64,000 nt of DNA, taken from positions 434,001 through 498,000 of the forward strand of contig NZ_VDQT01000001.1 in NCBI RefSeq assembly GCF_007667275.1. The letters run 5' to 3'. The notes under the pieces are model-generated. The model was not told the origin of the DNA, ran no database searches, and saw only the letters and a list, made by a program, of their open reading frames with translations. Position numbers and translations under genes: made by a program. The stretch comes from Stenotrophomonas rhizophila (GTDB lineage Bacteria > Pseudomonadota > Gammaproteobacteria > Xanthomonadales > Xanthomonadaceae). This document shows positions 7,713-17,184 of the stretch, piece after piece. How positions within the stretch are numbered: the first letter of the stretch is position 1; the number at the start of each line of letters is the position of its first letter.

Positions 7713-8345
7713 GTGCGCGTTCTCATCGTCGACGATCACACCCTGGTCCGCGCCGGCCTCAGTCGCCTGCTCCAGGGCTTTGCCGAGGTCGAGGTCGCCG
7801 CCGAAGCCAGCAACGCCGAGCAGGCCCTGCAGATGGCCCTGCTGCACACGCCGGACGTGATCCTGATGGACCTGTCCCTGCCCGGCCGCACCGGGCTGGA
7901 AGCGCTCAGCGACATCCTTGTGCGCGCCCCCGGGACCCGGGTGGTGATGATGACCATGCACGACGACGCCGTGCACGTGCGCGATGCCCTGGACCGCGGC
8001 GCGGTCGGCTTCGTGGTCAAGGACGCCGCCCCGCAGGAACTGGAACTGGCCCTGCGCGCCGCCCATGCCGGCCAGGTGTTCCTGAGCCCGCAGATCTCGG
8101 CCAAGATGCTGGCGCCGATGCTGGGCCGGGAAAAGCCGGTGGGCGTGGCCGCGCTGTCGCCGCGCCAGCGCGAGATCCTGCGCCAGATCGGCAAGGGCGA
8201 AAGCAACAAGGAAATCGCGGCCGACCTCGGCATCAGCGTCAAGACGGTGGAAACCCATCGCGCCCGGATGATGGAATCGCTCGGCTGTCGCCGCGCCAAC
8301 GACCTGCTGCTGCTGGCGGCCCGGCACCAGCACGAACTGGAGTAG
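7713..8345 (+). CDS. NarL/FixJ-family two-component response regulator
   Basis: A 210-residue DNA-binding response regulator. The receiver domain spans residues 1-120, with acidic pocket DD at 7-8, phosphoacceptor Asp53 (VILMDLSLPG) and conserved Lys in FVVKD. The LuxR-type helix-turn-helix is at about 145-205 (LSPRQREIL...GESNKEIAADLGISVKTVETHRARM). The start is GTG 7713, the codon at which the receiver fold begins. No histidine kinase is adjacent, so the partner is unknown. Position between the fliS operon and rpoN2 suggests a link to flagellar or c-di-GMP control, but targets cannot be read from the sequence. Confidence 0.9.
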   Translation: MRVLIVDDHTLVRAGLSRLLQGFAEVEVAAEASNAEQALQMALLHTPDVILMDLSLPGRTGLEALSDILVRAPGTRVVMMTMHDDAVHVRDALDRGAVGFVVKDAAPQELELALRAAHAGQVFLSPQISAKMLAPMLGREKPVGVAALSPRQREILRQIGKGESNKEIAADLGISVKTVETHRARMMESLGCRRANDLLLLAARHQHELE

Positions 8346-8426
8346 TCCGCGACGGTTCCCCGACACCCGGCTGGCACCACCGGTGCCTCCGTCGGAATTT
8401 TGATCCAGTCGAAGCGTCGCCCGCCA

Positions 8427-8493
8427 CGTGATCACGCGGTTTTCGGCGGTCACCCGCGTCAAAAAACCGGAATACGGTAGGGAATCTCCCTAC
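8427..8493. promoter_or_regulatory. Palindromes in the rpoN2 upstream region
   Basis: Two perfect palindromes lie in the 265-bp gap before rpoN2. CGTGATCACG is at 8427-8436, and GTAGGGA-ATC-TCCCTAC is at 8477-8493. The second looks like an operator-sized dyad. It contains GGGAATC preceded by TACGG, similar to TACGGGGAATC at 12075-12085 before the adhesin gene. The binding protein is unknown; a NarL/LuxR-type regulator is one possibility (inference). The rest of the gap shows nothing I recognise. Confidence 0.4.
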
Positions 8494-8610
8494 ACCCTGT
8501 CAGGATCTCGACGACCCCGCTCAGGAACCCCCTGATTTCCCCCATGAGGGATCGAAAGCAAGATGTGTTCCATAACGCACCGGGGAGTCGGTGCGACGGG
8601 GAATACACAC

Positions 8611-10020
8611 ATGAAGCCAACCATGTCGACCCAGCTGGGTCAGCAGCTCCACCTCACGCCGCAACTGCTGCAGTCGATCCGCCTGCTGCAGCTGGATGGC
8701 ATGCAGCTGGAGCTGGAAATCCGCCGCGCACTGGAAACCAACCCGTTGCTGGAGCTGGAAGAAGCCCCGGCGCCGGAAGCCGCAACCGCCCCCGAAACCG
8801 GCACTACGGTGGAAGTGGCCGCGTTCGACGAGCTGCCCGAACCGGCCATGTGGGACGTGGCCGGTGCCAGCTGGCACGACGGCGACGACGACCGCCTGCA
8901 GCGCATTGCCGCCGACGAATCCAGCGACCCGCAGCTGCGCGCCCTGCAGCGCCTGTCGCTGGAACTGGACGCACGCGAGCTGGCGGTGGCCCGTTTCTGG
9001 CTGGAGCACTGCGACGACGCCGGCTACCTGGATGCCCCGCTGGACCAGCTCACCCTGCTCGCCAGCGCCCACTGCGACGTCGACGCCGCCGGCGTGGAAG
9101 CGGTACGCCAGCAGATCCTGCACGGCGACCCGGCCGGCCTGGCCGCGCGTGACCTGCACGAATGCCTGTCGGTGCAGCTGCGCGCCCTGCAGGGCCGCGT
9201 GCCGGCCCGGCATCTTGCCCTGCGCGTGCTGGACCACGGGCTGGAGGCGCTCGCCGCCCACGACTACCCCGCCCTCGCCCGCCAGCTGGACGCCGAGGTG
9301 GCCGACATCCACGAAGCGGTGCGGCTGATCCTCTCGCTGCAGCCGCGCCCGGGCGACAGCCTGCTGCCGGACACCGCCGGCGCCGTCATCCCCGACGTGG
9401 TCGCCTGGCACGCCGACGGCCAGTGGCGGGTCGCACTGAACCCGGCCACCAGCCGCCGCCTAAGCATCAACCCCACCTATGAAAGCGCCCTGGCCGACGC
9501 CGGCGACAGCGCCCAGCCGCTGCGCGACATGCTGCAGGAAGCGCGCTGGCTGACCCGTGGCCTGTCGATGCGCTACGACACCCTGCTGCGTACCACCCGG
9601 GTGATCATCGAGCGCCAGGCCGGGTTCCTCAGCCGCGGCGAAGAGGCCATGGCGCCGCTGACCCTGAAGGAAGTCGCCGATGCAATCGGCATGCACGAGT
9701 CCACCGTCTCGCGCATCACCACCGGCAAGTACCTGCAGACCCCGCGCGGCACCCTGGAACTGAAGCACTTCTTCGCCGTCCGCCTGGAAGGCGCCAGCGT
9801 CTCCGGGCAGGCCGTGAAGGCCATGGTGCGGCGCCTGATCGACGCCGAACCGGCCGGCAAGCCGCTCGCCGATGAGGCGATTGCGGGACTTCTGTCACGC
9901 CAAGGGGTGAATATTGCCCGCCGAACCGTTGCAAAATACCGCGAACAACTGGACATCGCGCCGGCCCGTGAACGCCGCCGGCACAGTGCCCGCACCCCGC
10001 TACTGGCCCGGGTGGGCTGA
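8611..10020 (+). CDS. rpoN: RNA polymerase sigma-54 factor RpoN2
   Basis: Sigma-54 directs RNA polymerase to -24/-12 promoters and needs an AAA+ activator such as FleQ. The 469-residue product has region I (QLGQQLHLTPQLLQSIRLLQL), an acidic linker (about 55-110), the core-binding domain, the HTH (LKEVADAIGMHESTVSRIT) and the C-terminal RpoN box (ARRTVAKYREQL), so it is complete. ATG 8611 gives the family N-terminus and follows ACGGGGAA; an in-frame start at 8563 adds 16 unconserved residues. Xanthomonads carry two rpoN genes, and the copy in the flagellar cluster is rpoN2 (established). It is followed 13 bp on by a stand-alone receiver gene. Confidence 0.95.
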   Translation: MKPTMSTQLGQQLHLTPQLLQSIRLLQLDGMQLELEIRRALETNPLLELEEAPAPEAATAPETGTTVEVAAFDELPEPAMWDVAGASWHDGDDDRLQRIAADESSDPQLRALQRLSLELDARELAVARFWLEHCDDAGYLDAPLDQLTLLASAHCDVDAAGVEAVRQQILHGDPAGLAARDLHECLSVQLRALQGRVPARHLALRVLDHGLEALAAHDYPALARQLDAEVADIHEAVRLILSLQPRPGDSLLPDTAGAVIPDVVAWHADGQWRVALNPATSRRLSINPTYESALADAGDSAQPLRDMLQEARWLTRGLSMRYDTLLRTTRVIIERQAGFLSRGEEAMAPLTLKEVADAIGMHESTVSRITTGKYLQTPRGTLELKHFFAVRLEGASVSGQAVKAMVRRLIDAEPAGKPLADEAIAGLLSRQGVNIARRTVAKYREQLDIAPARERRRHSARTPLLARVG

Positions 10021-10033
10021 GGAAGTACACGAC

Positions 10034-10407
10034 ATGAACAAGCTCACCGTATTGCTGGTGGACGACCACGAAGGCTTCATCAACGCCGCCATGCGCCACT
10101 TCCGCAAGGTCGACTGGCTGGACGTGGTCGGCAGCGCCGGTAACGGCCTGGAGGCCATCGAGCGCTCCGAGGCGCTGCGCCCGCAGGTGGTGCTGATGGA
10201 CCTGGCCATGCCGGAAATGGGCGGGCTGCAGGCCACGCGGCTGATCAAGAGCCAGGACGATGCGCCGTATATCGTCATCGCCAGCCATTTCGACGACGCC
10301 GAACACCGCGACCATGCGCTGCGTGCCGGGGCCAACAACTTCGTCAGCAAGTTGTCCTACATCCAGGAGGTCATGCCGATTCTGGAAGGCTTGAAGGAGG
10401 CCACGCC

Positions 10408-10411
<4 letters not shown>
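10034..10411 (+). CDS. Stand-alone receiver-domain response regulator
   Basis: A 125-residue single receiver domain with the acidic pair at 10-11 (VLLVDDHEG), phosphoacceptor Asp56 ([13 protein letters not shown]) and Lys in FVSKLS. It has no output domain. It lies between rpoN2 and fleQ and overlaps fleQ by four bases (ATGA), so it is translationally coupled to it. The start is ATG 10034, 13 bases after the rpoN2 stop. A role in tuning FleQ or sigma-54 activity is inferred from position. CheY-like motor binding is less likely because the FliM-contacting residues are not clearly kept. Confidence 0.85.
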
Positions 10412-11898
<1,487 letters not shown>

Positions 11899-11905
11899 TC
11901 GAAAC

Positions 11906-11999
11906 GTAGAGCCACGCCCTGCGTGGCTGGGCGGAACCCCCAAGGTCTGGTCACATCCGGGCCTCGATGCATCTGCGCGGTTGCCGACCAACGGTCGGC
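11906..11999. repeat. SMAG palindrome and a related hairpin after fleQ
   Basis: A full SMAG copy (GTAGAGCCACG...CGTGGCT, 11906-11928) starts 8 bases after the fleQ stop. A second palindrome without the GTAG tag (GCCGACCAACGGTCGGC) is at 11983-11999. The first may act as the 3' hairpin of the fleQ message. Confidence 0.75.
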
Positions 12000-12154
12000 G
12001 CCACGCATTGCCTTCACCTCTTCGTGACGGCACCGGGCATAGCGTCGCCAGCAGCCGTATGCGGGGGAGACGCGTACGGGGAATCGGGGGATTCATGCAG
12101 ATCGCCTGACCGGCATTGCCCCGGCGGGCGCGCTGCCACCCGAGGATCTCCGCC

Positions 12155-13180
12155 ATGGATCGTTCCTGGTATCGCATTGCACTGCGTGGTGTTTCGCGCG
12201 CGACCTCCACCCGCTCTCTCCTCGTCACCGCCGCTGCGTTGGGCGTATTCCTGTCAGCAGCTTCTCCTGTACTGGCCCAGTCGGTCTGCAACCAGACCGG
12301 CGGCACCGCGCCGACCGCGACCGGCGGCAGCGCCTTCGCCTGCGGTGACGGCGCGACGGCGAGCGGAGGGCTCGGCACGGCCTTCGGCACCGACAGCAGT
12401 GCCGCCGGCGGCAACGCGGTTGCGGTCGGCGGCCTGTCCAATGCCTCCGGCGAATTCACCACCGCATTGGGCCGAAGCGCCACCAGCAGCGGTGACGCCA
12501 CCACTGCCGTCGGGTTCAACAGCGCGGCAACGGGAAACAATTCGGTCGCGGTGGGCGCCAACTCTGTCGCCGACCAGGACGACACCGTATCGATGGGCGC
12601 GGCTGGCGCAGAGCGTCGCATCACCAATGTCAGTGCCGGCACCGCAGGCACCGACGGGGTGAATGTCAGCCAGCTCAACGACACCGCAGCCACCACGCTC
12701 AACGCCGCCAACACCTACACCGACGAGCAGGCCGACGCCACGCTGGTGGAAGCCAATACCTACGCCGACCAGGTAGCCGGCGATACGTTGACGGCGGCCA
12801 ACACCTACACCGACCAGCAGGTCGACCAGATCGGCGGAATGGCCAGCGGTGCCGCAGCCGCGCTGGAACAGTTCCGCGCCCAGGTCGGCGACCAGTTCGC
12901 CAACGTCAACGCGCGGCTCGATGGCATGGACAATGCCTTGCGCACGATGGATCGGCGGATCAGCCGGCAGGCGGCAATGTCCGCCGCGCTGGTCCAGAGC
13001 AGCGTCACACCCGAACCCGGGGAAAACTACCTGGGCGCCGGCGTTGGTGGGTCAGAGGGCGAGCGCGCCGTCGCCGCCACCTTCCGCCGGAAGTTCAACC
13101 AGCATTTCACCGGGTCGGTAGGCTATGCGCGCAGCGGCGATGAAAGTTCCTGGGCGGTCGGCGGTGGCGTGAGCTGGTAG
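12155..13180 (+). CDS. Compact trimeric autotransporter adhesin (YadA-like)
   Basis: A 341-residue type Vc autotransporter, expected to form an outer-membrane trimer that displays a head on a stalk. The parts in order are: a signal peptide (about 1-42, cut after VLAQ); a YadA-type head of alternating AVAVG/TAVGF-like repeats (about 60-150); a neck (ERRITNVSAGTAGTDGVNVSQL, about 153-174); three 15-residue stalk repeats built on (A/E)ANTY(T/A)DQ (DNA 12695-12829); a coiled coil; and a membrane anchor ending in Trp (SWAVGGGVSW). ATG 12155 follows GAGGA and gives a good signal peptide; an in-frame start at 12116 is weaker. It is very short for the family. It sits alone between fleQ and fliE, with its own terminator. 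Confidence 0.85.
   Translation: MDRSWYRIALRGVSRATSTRSLLVTAAALGVFLSAASPVLAQSVCNQTGGTAPTATGGSAFACGDGATASGGLGTAFGTDSSAAGGNAVAVGGLSNASGEFTTALGRSATSSGDATTAVGFNSAATGNNSVAVGANSVADQDDTVSMGAAGAERRITNVSAGTAGTDGVNVSQLNDTAATTLNAANTYTDEQADATLVEANTYADQVAGDTLTAANTYTDQQVDQIGGMASGAAAALEQFRAQVGDQFANVNARLDGMDNALRTMDRRISRQAAMSAALVQSSVTPEPGENYLGAGVGGSEGERAVAATFRRKFNQHFTGSVGYARSGDESSWAVGGGVSW
12695..12829 (+). repeat. Three 45-bp (15-residue) stalk repeats in the adhesin
   Basis: Three in-frame units of 15 codons each start with Thr-Leu and contain AANTYTDQ-like cores. A 15-residue period is that of right-handed coiled coils in YadA-type stalks (established for YadA). Copy number could vary by slippage. Confidence 0.85.
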
Positions 13181-13203
13181 CGCTGCGCCGCATCAACGTT
13201 TCC

Positions 13204-13229
13204 GACGCCCGGCCAGCCCGGGCGTCTTT
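13204..13229 (+). terminator. Terminator after the adhesin gene
   Basis: A 9-bp stem GACGCCCGG/CCGGGCGTC with a 5-base loop is followed by TTTGTCT, 24 bases after the stop codon. It is a reasonable intrinsic terminator. Confidence 0.75.
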
Positions 13230-13236
13230 GTCTCCG

Positions 13237-13258
13237 GTAGCGCCCGCCGTTGGCCGGC
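13237..13258 (+). repeat. SMAG-type GTAG palindrome
   Basis: GTAG followed by CGCCCGCCGTTGGCCGGC, with one mismatch in the stem. It lies directly after the adhesin terminator. The remainder of the 338-bp gap (13259-13460) shows no gene or motif that I recognise up to the fliE promoter. Confidence 0.7.
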
Positions 13259-13460
13259 CCACGCCATGACCGGCGGTGCGCGGAGGAACAGCACGCGACC
13301 CGCGCCACCGGCCAGGTGTCGGTTTCCCGACGCCGGGGTTCCGGCGGCAGCCCGGCGGCGCACCGACGCAGCGGCTTTCCGTCACGCCCGGTGTGTAATC
13401 GATTGCGCAGCGGGTCAATGCGGCCCGCCATCACCACATCGCTGAACCACTCAGCCGTTT

Positions 13461-13476
13461 CGGCACGAGGCTTGCA
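13461..13476 (+). promoter_or_regulatory. Sigma-54 promoter for the fliE operon
   Basis: CGGCACGAGGCTTGCA is a near-perfect -24/-12 element (consensus TGGCACG-N4-TTGCA), with GG and GC separated by 10 bases. It lies 43 bp before the fliE start and should drive fliEFGHIJK. Confidence 0.9.
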
Positions 13477-13518
13477 ACGTCATCACTCGAGATCCCCCAA
13501 TCAGCCGGAACGTTCCAG

Positions 13519-13878
13519 ATGTCACACTCCGTCACCTCGATCCTTTCCCAGATCCGCAGCTACCAGACCCAGGTCGGGCAGCCGGTCAGCCCGCTCGCCG
13601 AGAGCCCGCAGACCAACGCGCTGAAGGGCCTGGTCGCCCCGCAGGACGTGCAGGGCCCGAGCTTCACCGACACCCTGCGCGGCGCGATTGCCGGGGTCAA
13701 CGAAGCGCAGCAGAAATCCGGCGCCCTCGCCCGCGCTTTCGAACTGGGCGAACCCGGCGCCGACCTGGCCAAGGTCATGGTCGCCTCCCAGCAGTCCCAG
13801 ATCGCCTTCCGCGCCACCGTGGAAGTCCGCAACCGTCTCGTCCAGGCTTACCAGGACGTGATGAACATGCCGCTGTAA
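13519..13878 (+). CDS. fliE: Flagellar hook-basal body protein FliE
   Basis: FliE joins the MS ring to the proximal rod and is an early export substrate. The 119-residue product has the conserved C-terminal half (SFTDTLRGAIAGVNEAQQKS and QIAFRATVEVRNRLVQAYQDVMNMPL). It starts at ATG 13519 and is the first gene after the sigma-54 promoter, 12 bp before fliF. Its length is normal for the family. Confidence 0.95.
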   Translation: MSHSVTSILSQIRSYQTQVGQPVSPLAESPQTNALKGLVAPQDVQGPSFTDTLRGAIAGVNEAQQKSGALARAFELGEPGADLAKVMVASQQSQIAFRATVEVRNRLVQAYQDVMNMPL

Positions 13879-13890
13879 GGATAGAACCGC

Positions 13891-15540
13891 ATGGCCCTGT
13901 CGCTCACCAAGGAATCCCTGAACGCCGAAAAGGCGGGCCAGTGGTTCGACCGGCTGCAAAGCCTGCAGATCACCCGTCGGCTCGGCCTGATGGCGATGAT
14001 CGCCGTGGCCGTTGCGGCAGGCCTGTTCGTGTTCTTCTGGTCGCAGAAGCCGGGCATGGTGCCGCTGTATACCGGGCTGGACCAGAAGGCCACCGCCGAA
14101 GCCACCGACCTGCTTCGCGCCGCCCAGATTCCGTTCGAACTGGACCCGGCGACCGGTGGCATCACCGTGCCGGAGAAGAACCTGCACGACGCGCGCCTGA
14201 AGCTTGCCGGGTCCGGCCTGACCGACAGCGGCCGGCTCGGATTCGAGCTGATGGAACGCGATCCCGGCTTCGGCGTCAGCCAGTTCATGGAGAACGCGCG
14301 CTACCAGCATTCGCTGGAAACCGAGCTGTCGCGCACCATCAACACCCTGCGCCCGGTGCGCGATTCGCGCGTGCACCTGGCCATTCCCAAGCCGAGCGCC
14401 TTCACCCGCCAGCGCGACGTGGCCAGCGCCTCGGTGGTGCTGGAACTGCGTGGCGGCCAGCAGCTCGAACGCGGCCAGATCGACGCCATCGTGCACATGG
14501 TCGCGGCCAGCATCCCCGACCTGGCCCCGGAGCGGGTCACCGTGGTCGACCAGAGCGGGCGCATGCTCAGCGTGTCCGACCCGAACAGCGACGCGGCGAT
14601 GAATGCCGCGCAGTTCGAACAGGTGCGTCGCCAGGAAACCTCGTTCAACCAGCGCATCCGCGAACTGCTCGAGCCGATGACCGGCCCCGGCCGGGTCAAC
14701 CCGGAAGTGAGCGTGGACATGGACTTCTCGGTGATCGAAGAAGCCCGCGAGCTGTACAACGGCGAGCCGCAGAAGATCCGCAGCGAGCAGACCAGCGAAA
14801 ACAGCACCAGCACCCAAGGTCCGCAGGGCGTGCCGGGCGCGGCCAGCAACACCCCGCCGGGCGCTGCCGCCGCTGCCCCCGCCGCGGCCGCCGCCCCGAC
14901 CGAGACCTCTCGCAACGCCACCCGCAACTACGAGCTGGACCGCACCCTGCAGCACACCCGCCAGCCGGCCGGCCGCATCAAGCGGGTATCGGTGGCGGTG
15001 CTGCTGGACAACGTGCCGCGCCCCGGCGCCAACGGCAAGACCACCGAGCAGCCGCTGTCGGCGGCCGAGCTGACCCGCGTCGAAGCGCTGGTCAAGCAGG
15101 CGGTGGGCTTCGACGCCGAACGTGGCGACACCGTGTCGGTGATGAATGCCCCGTTCGTGCGCGAAGTGACCCCGGTCGAAGGCCCGAAGTGGTGGGAACT
15201 GCCGCAGGTCCAGGACGGGCTGCGCCTGCTGCTCGGCGCGATCGTGGTGCTGGCGCTGGTGTTCGGCGTGCTGCGCCCGGCACTGCGCTCGATCACCGGC
15301 ACCCCGAAGAAGGCGCTGGGCAACGACAGCCTGGAGCCGCACAGCGCCGACGTGCAGCTGGTGGACGACGGCGAAGGCCTGCCCGCGCTGGGCAGCGACC
15401 GCGTGCACCTTTCAGGGCAGGAGCCGCTGGCCCTGCCGGTGGACTCCTACGAGGAACGACTGCGCATGGCGCGTGAAGCCGTAAAGACCGACTCCAAGCG
15501 CGTGGCCCAGGTGGTCAAGGGTTGGGTGGCCAATGATTGA
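13891..15540 (+). CDS. fliF: Flagellar MS-ring protein FliF
   Basis: FliF forms the inner-membrane MS ring, the base on which the motor and export gate assemble. The 549-residue product has an N-terminal transmembrane segment (about 30-50), the YscJ/FliF periplasmic ring-building region (LYTGLDQKATAEATDLLRAA onward), an Ala-rich flexible stretch near 310-340, and a second transmembrane segment (about 443-462). The cytoplasmic tail that binds FliG comes last and ends VVKGWVAND. The last 8 bases overlap fliG. The length is normal. Confidence 0.97.
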   Translation: MALSLTKESLNAEKAGQWFDRLQSLQITRRLGLMAMIAVAVAAGLFVFFWSQKPGMVPLYTGLDQKATAEATDLLRAAQIPFELDPATGGITVPEKNLHDARLKLAGSGLTDSGRLGFELMERDPGFGVSQFMENARYQHSLETELSRTINTLRPVRDSRVHLAIPKPSAFTRQRDVASASVVLELRGGQQLERGQIDAIVHMVAASIPDLAPERVTVVDQSGRMLSVSDPNSDAAMNAAQFEQVRRQETSFNQRIRELLEPMTGPGRVNPEVSVDMDFSVIEEARELYNGEPQKIRSEQTSENSTSTQGPQGVPGAASNTPPGAAAAAPAAAAAPTETSRNATRNYELDRTLQHTRQPAGRIKRVSVAVLLDNVPRPGANGKTTEQPLSAAELTRVEALVKQAVGFDAERGDTVSVMNAPFVREVTPVEGPKWWELPQVQDGLRLLLGAIVVLALVFGVLRPALRSITGTPKKALGNDSLEPHSADVQLVDDGEGLPALGSDRVHLSGQEPLALPVDSYEERLRMAREAVKTDSKRVAQVVKGWVAND

Positions 15541-16549
15541 TCCTGCCGCCCCCCCTGCCCCGCTGAGCGGCGTGCAGCGTGCCGCCGTGCTGCTGCTGTC
15601 GCTGGGCGAACTGGAAGCCGCCGACGTGCTGCGCCACATGGAACCCAAGGAGGTGCAGAAGATCGGCATCGCCATGGCCACCATGAGCGACATCACCCGC
15701 GAGCAGGTCGAGCGGGTGATGGACCAGTTCAACAGCGAACTGGGCTCCAAGACCTCGCTGGGCGTCGGCTCGGACGACTACATCCGCAACATGCTGGTGC
15801 AGGCGCTTGGCAGCGAGAAGGCCGGCAACCTGATCGACCGCATCCTGCTCGGCCGCAACACCACCGGCCTGGACGCGCTGAAGTGGATGGACCCGCGCGC
15901 CGTTGCCGACCTGGTCCGCAATGAACACCCGCAGATCATCGCGATCGTGATGGCCCACCTGGAAACCGACCAGGCCGCCGATGCGCTCAAGCTGCTGCCC
16001 GAACGCACCCGCGTCGATGTGCTGCTGCGCATCGCCACCCTGGACGGCATTCCGCCGAATGCCCTGAACGAACTGAACGAAATCATGGAACGCCAGTTCG
16101 CCGGTAACCAGAACCTGAAGTCGTCCAACATCGGCGGCGTGCAGTGCGCGGCCAACATCCTGAACTTCATGGACAGCGGCCAGGACCAGGCGATCCTCGG
16201 CGAGATCTCGCGCATCGACGCCCCGCTCAGCGCGCGCATCCAGGAGAAGATGTTCGTGTTCGACGACCTGATCGACCTGGAAGACCGCGAACTGCAGCTC
16301 GTGCTGCGCGAAGTCAGCGGCGAGCGCCTCGGCCTGGCCCTGCGTGGCGCCGACATCAAGGTGCGCGACAAGATCACCCGAAACATGTCCCAGCGCGCGG
16401 CCGAGATCCTGCTCGAAGACATGGAAGCTCGCGGCCCGGTGCGGCTGTCCGACGTGGAAGCGGCGCAGCGCGAGATCCTTGCCATCGTCAAGCGCATGGC
16501 CGATGAAGGCACGGTCACCTTGGGCGGCAACGCGGAGGCGATGCTGTGA
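15533..16549 (+). CDS. fliG: Flagellar motor switch protein FliG
   Basis: FliG is the C-ring protein that contacts the stator and generates torque. The 338-residue product has the N-terminal FliF-binding domain (AAVLLLSLGELEAADVLRHM), the middle domain with the EHPQ motif (NEHPQIIAIVMAHL) and the C-terminal torque domain with charged residues (LIDLEDRELQLVLREV). ATG 15533 overlaps the end of fliF by 8 bases. The stop overlaps the fliH GTG start. Confidence 0.97.
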   Translation: MIDPAAPPAPLSGVQRAAVLLLSLGELEAADVLRHMEPKEVQKIGIAMATMSDITREQVERVMDQFNSELGSKTSLGVGSDDYIRNMLVQALGSEKAGNLIDRILLGRNTTGLDALKWMDPRAVADLVRNEHPQIIAIVMAHLETDQAADALKLLPERTRVDVLLRIATLDGIPPNALNELNEIMERQFAGNQNLKSSNIGGVQCAANILNFMDSGQDQAILGEISRIDAPLSARIQEKMFVFDDLIDLEDRELQLVLREVSGERLGLALRGADIKVRDKITRNMSQRAAEILLEDMEARGPVRLSDVEAAQREILAIVKRMADEGTVTLGGNAEAML

Positions 16550-17184
16550 ACGCCGCCGCCGTACGCTGGCTTGCCCCGGACCTGCTGGCCGACCCGGCCG
16601 CAGTGGAGGATGAACACCTCGACGCATTCGACGATGTGCCCGAACACGACCCGGAACCGCTGCTGCAGCTGCCCACCCTGGAGGAAATCCAGGCGATCCA
16701 GGACGCCGCGCAGAAGGATGGGTTCGACCAGGGCCATGCCGACGGCCATGCCCAGGGCCAGGCCGAAGTGCGCCGCCTGGTCGCCCAGATCGAAGGCATC
16801 CTCGACAATTTCAGCCGGCCGCTGGTGCGGCTGGAAAACGAAGTGGTGGCCGCGCTGGGCGAACTGGCGGTGCGCATCGCCGGCACCCTGGTCGGCCGCG
16901 CCTACCAGGCCGACCCGGCCCTGCTCGCGCAGCTGGTCGGCGAAGCGGTCGATGCAGTGGGCGGCGCCAACCGCGAAGTGGAAGTGCGCCTGCACCCCGA
17001 CGACATCGCCGCGCTCGCCCCGCTGCTGCAGCTGTCCCCGACCCAGCGCCTCAGCCCCGACCTGAGCCTGAGCCGCGGCGACCTGCGCGTGCACGCCGAA
17101 GCCGTGCGTATCGACGGCACCCTGGAAGCGCGCCTGCGTGGCGCGCTGGACGCGGTGCTGCGCAAATCCGGAGCCAGCGCATGA
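16546..17184 (+). CDS. fliH: Flagellar assembly protein FliH
   Basis: FliH binds and holds back the export ATPase FliI and ties it to the C ring. The 212-residue product has a Gly-rich helix with GxxxG-like spacing (GFDQGHADGHAQGQAEVR, about 61-78), typical of FliH/YscL proteins, followed by the conserved C-terminal domain. The start is GTG 16546 with a GTGA overlap of the fliG stop, and the fliI start overlaps its end by four bases. Spacing and order confirm the assignment despite the weak sequence conservation of this family. Confidence 0.93.
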   Translation: MNAAAVRWLAPDLLADPAAVEDEHLDAFDDVPEHDPEPLLQLPTLEEIQAIQDAAQKDGFDQGHADGHAQGQAEVRRLVAQIEGILDNFSRPLVRLENEVVAALGELAVRIAGTLVGRAYQADPALLAQLVGEAVDAVGGANREVEVRLHPDDIAALAPLLQLSPTQRLSPDLSLSRGDLRVHAEAVRIDGTLEARLRGALDAVLRKSGASA

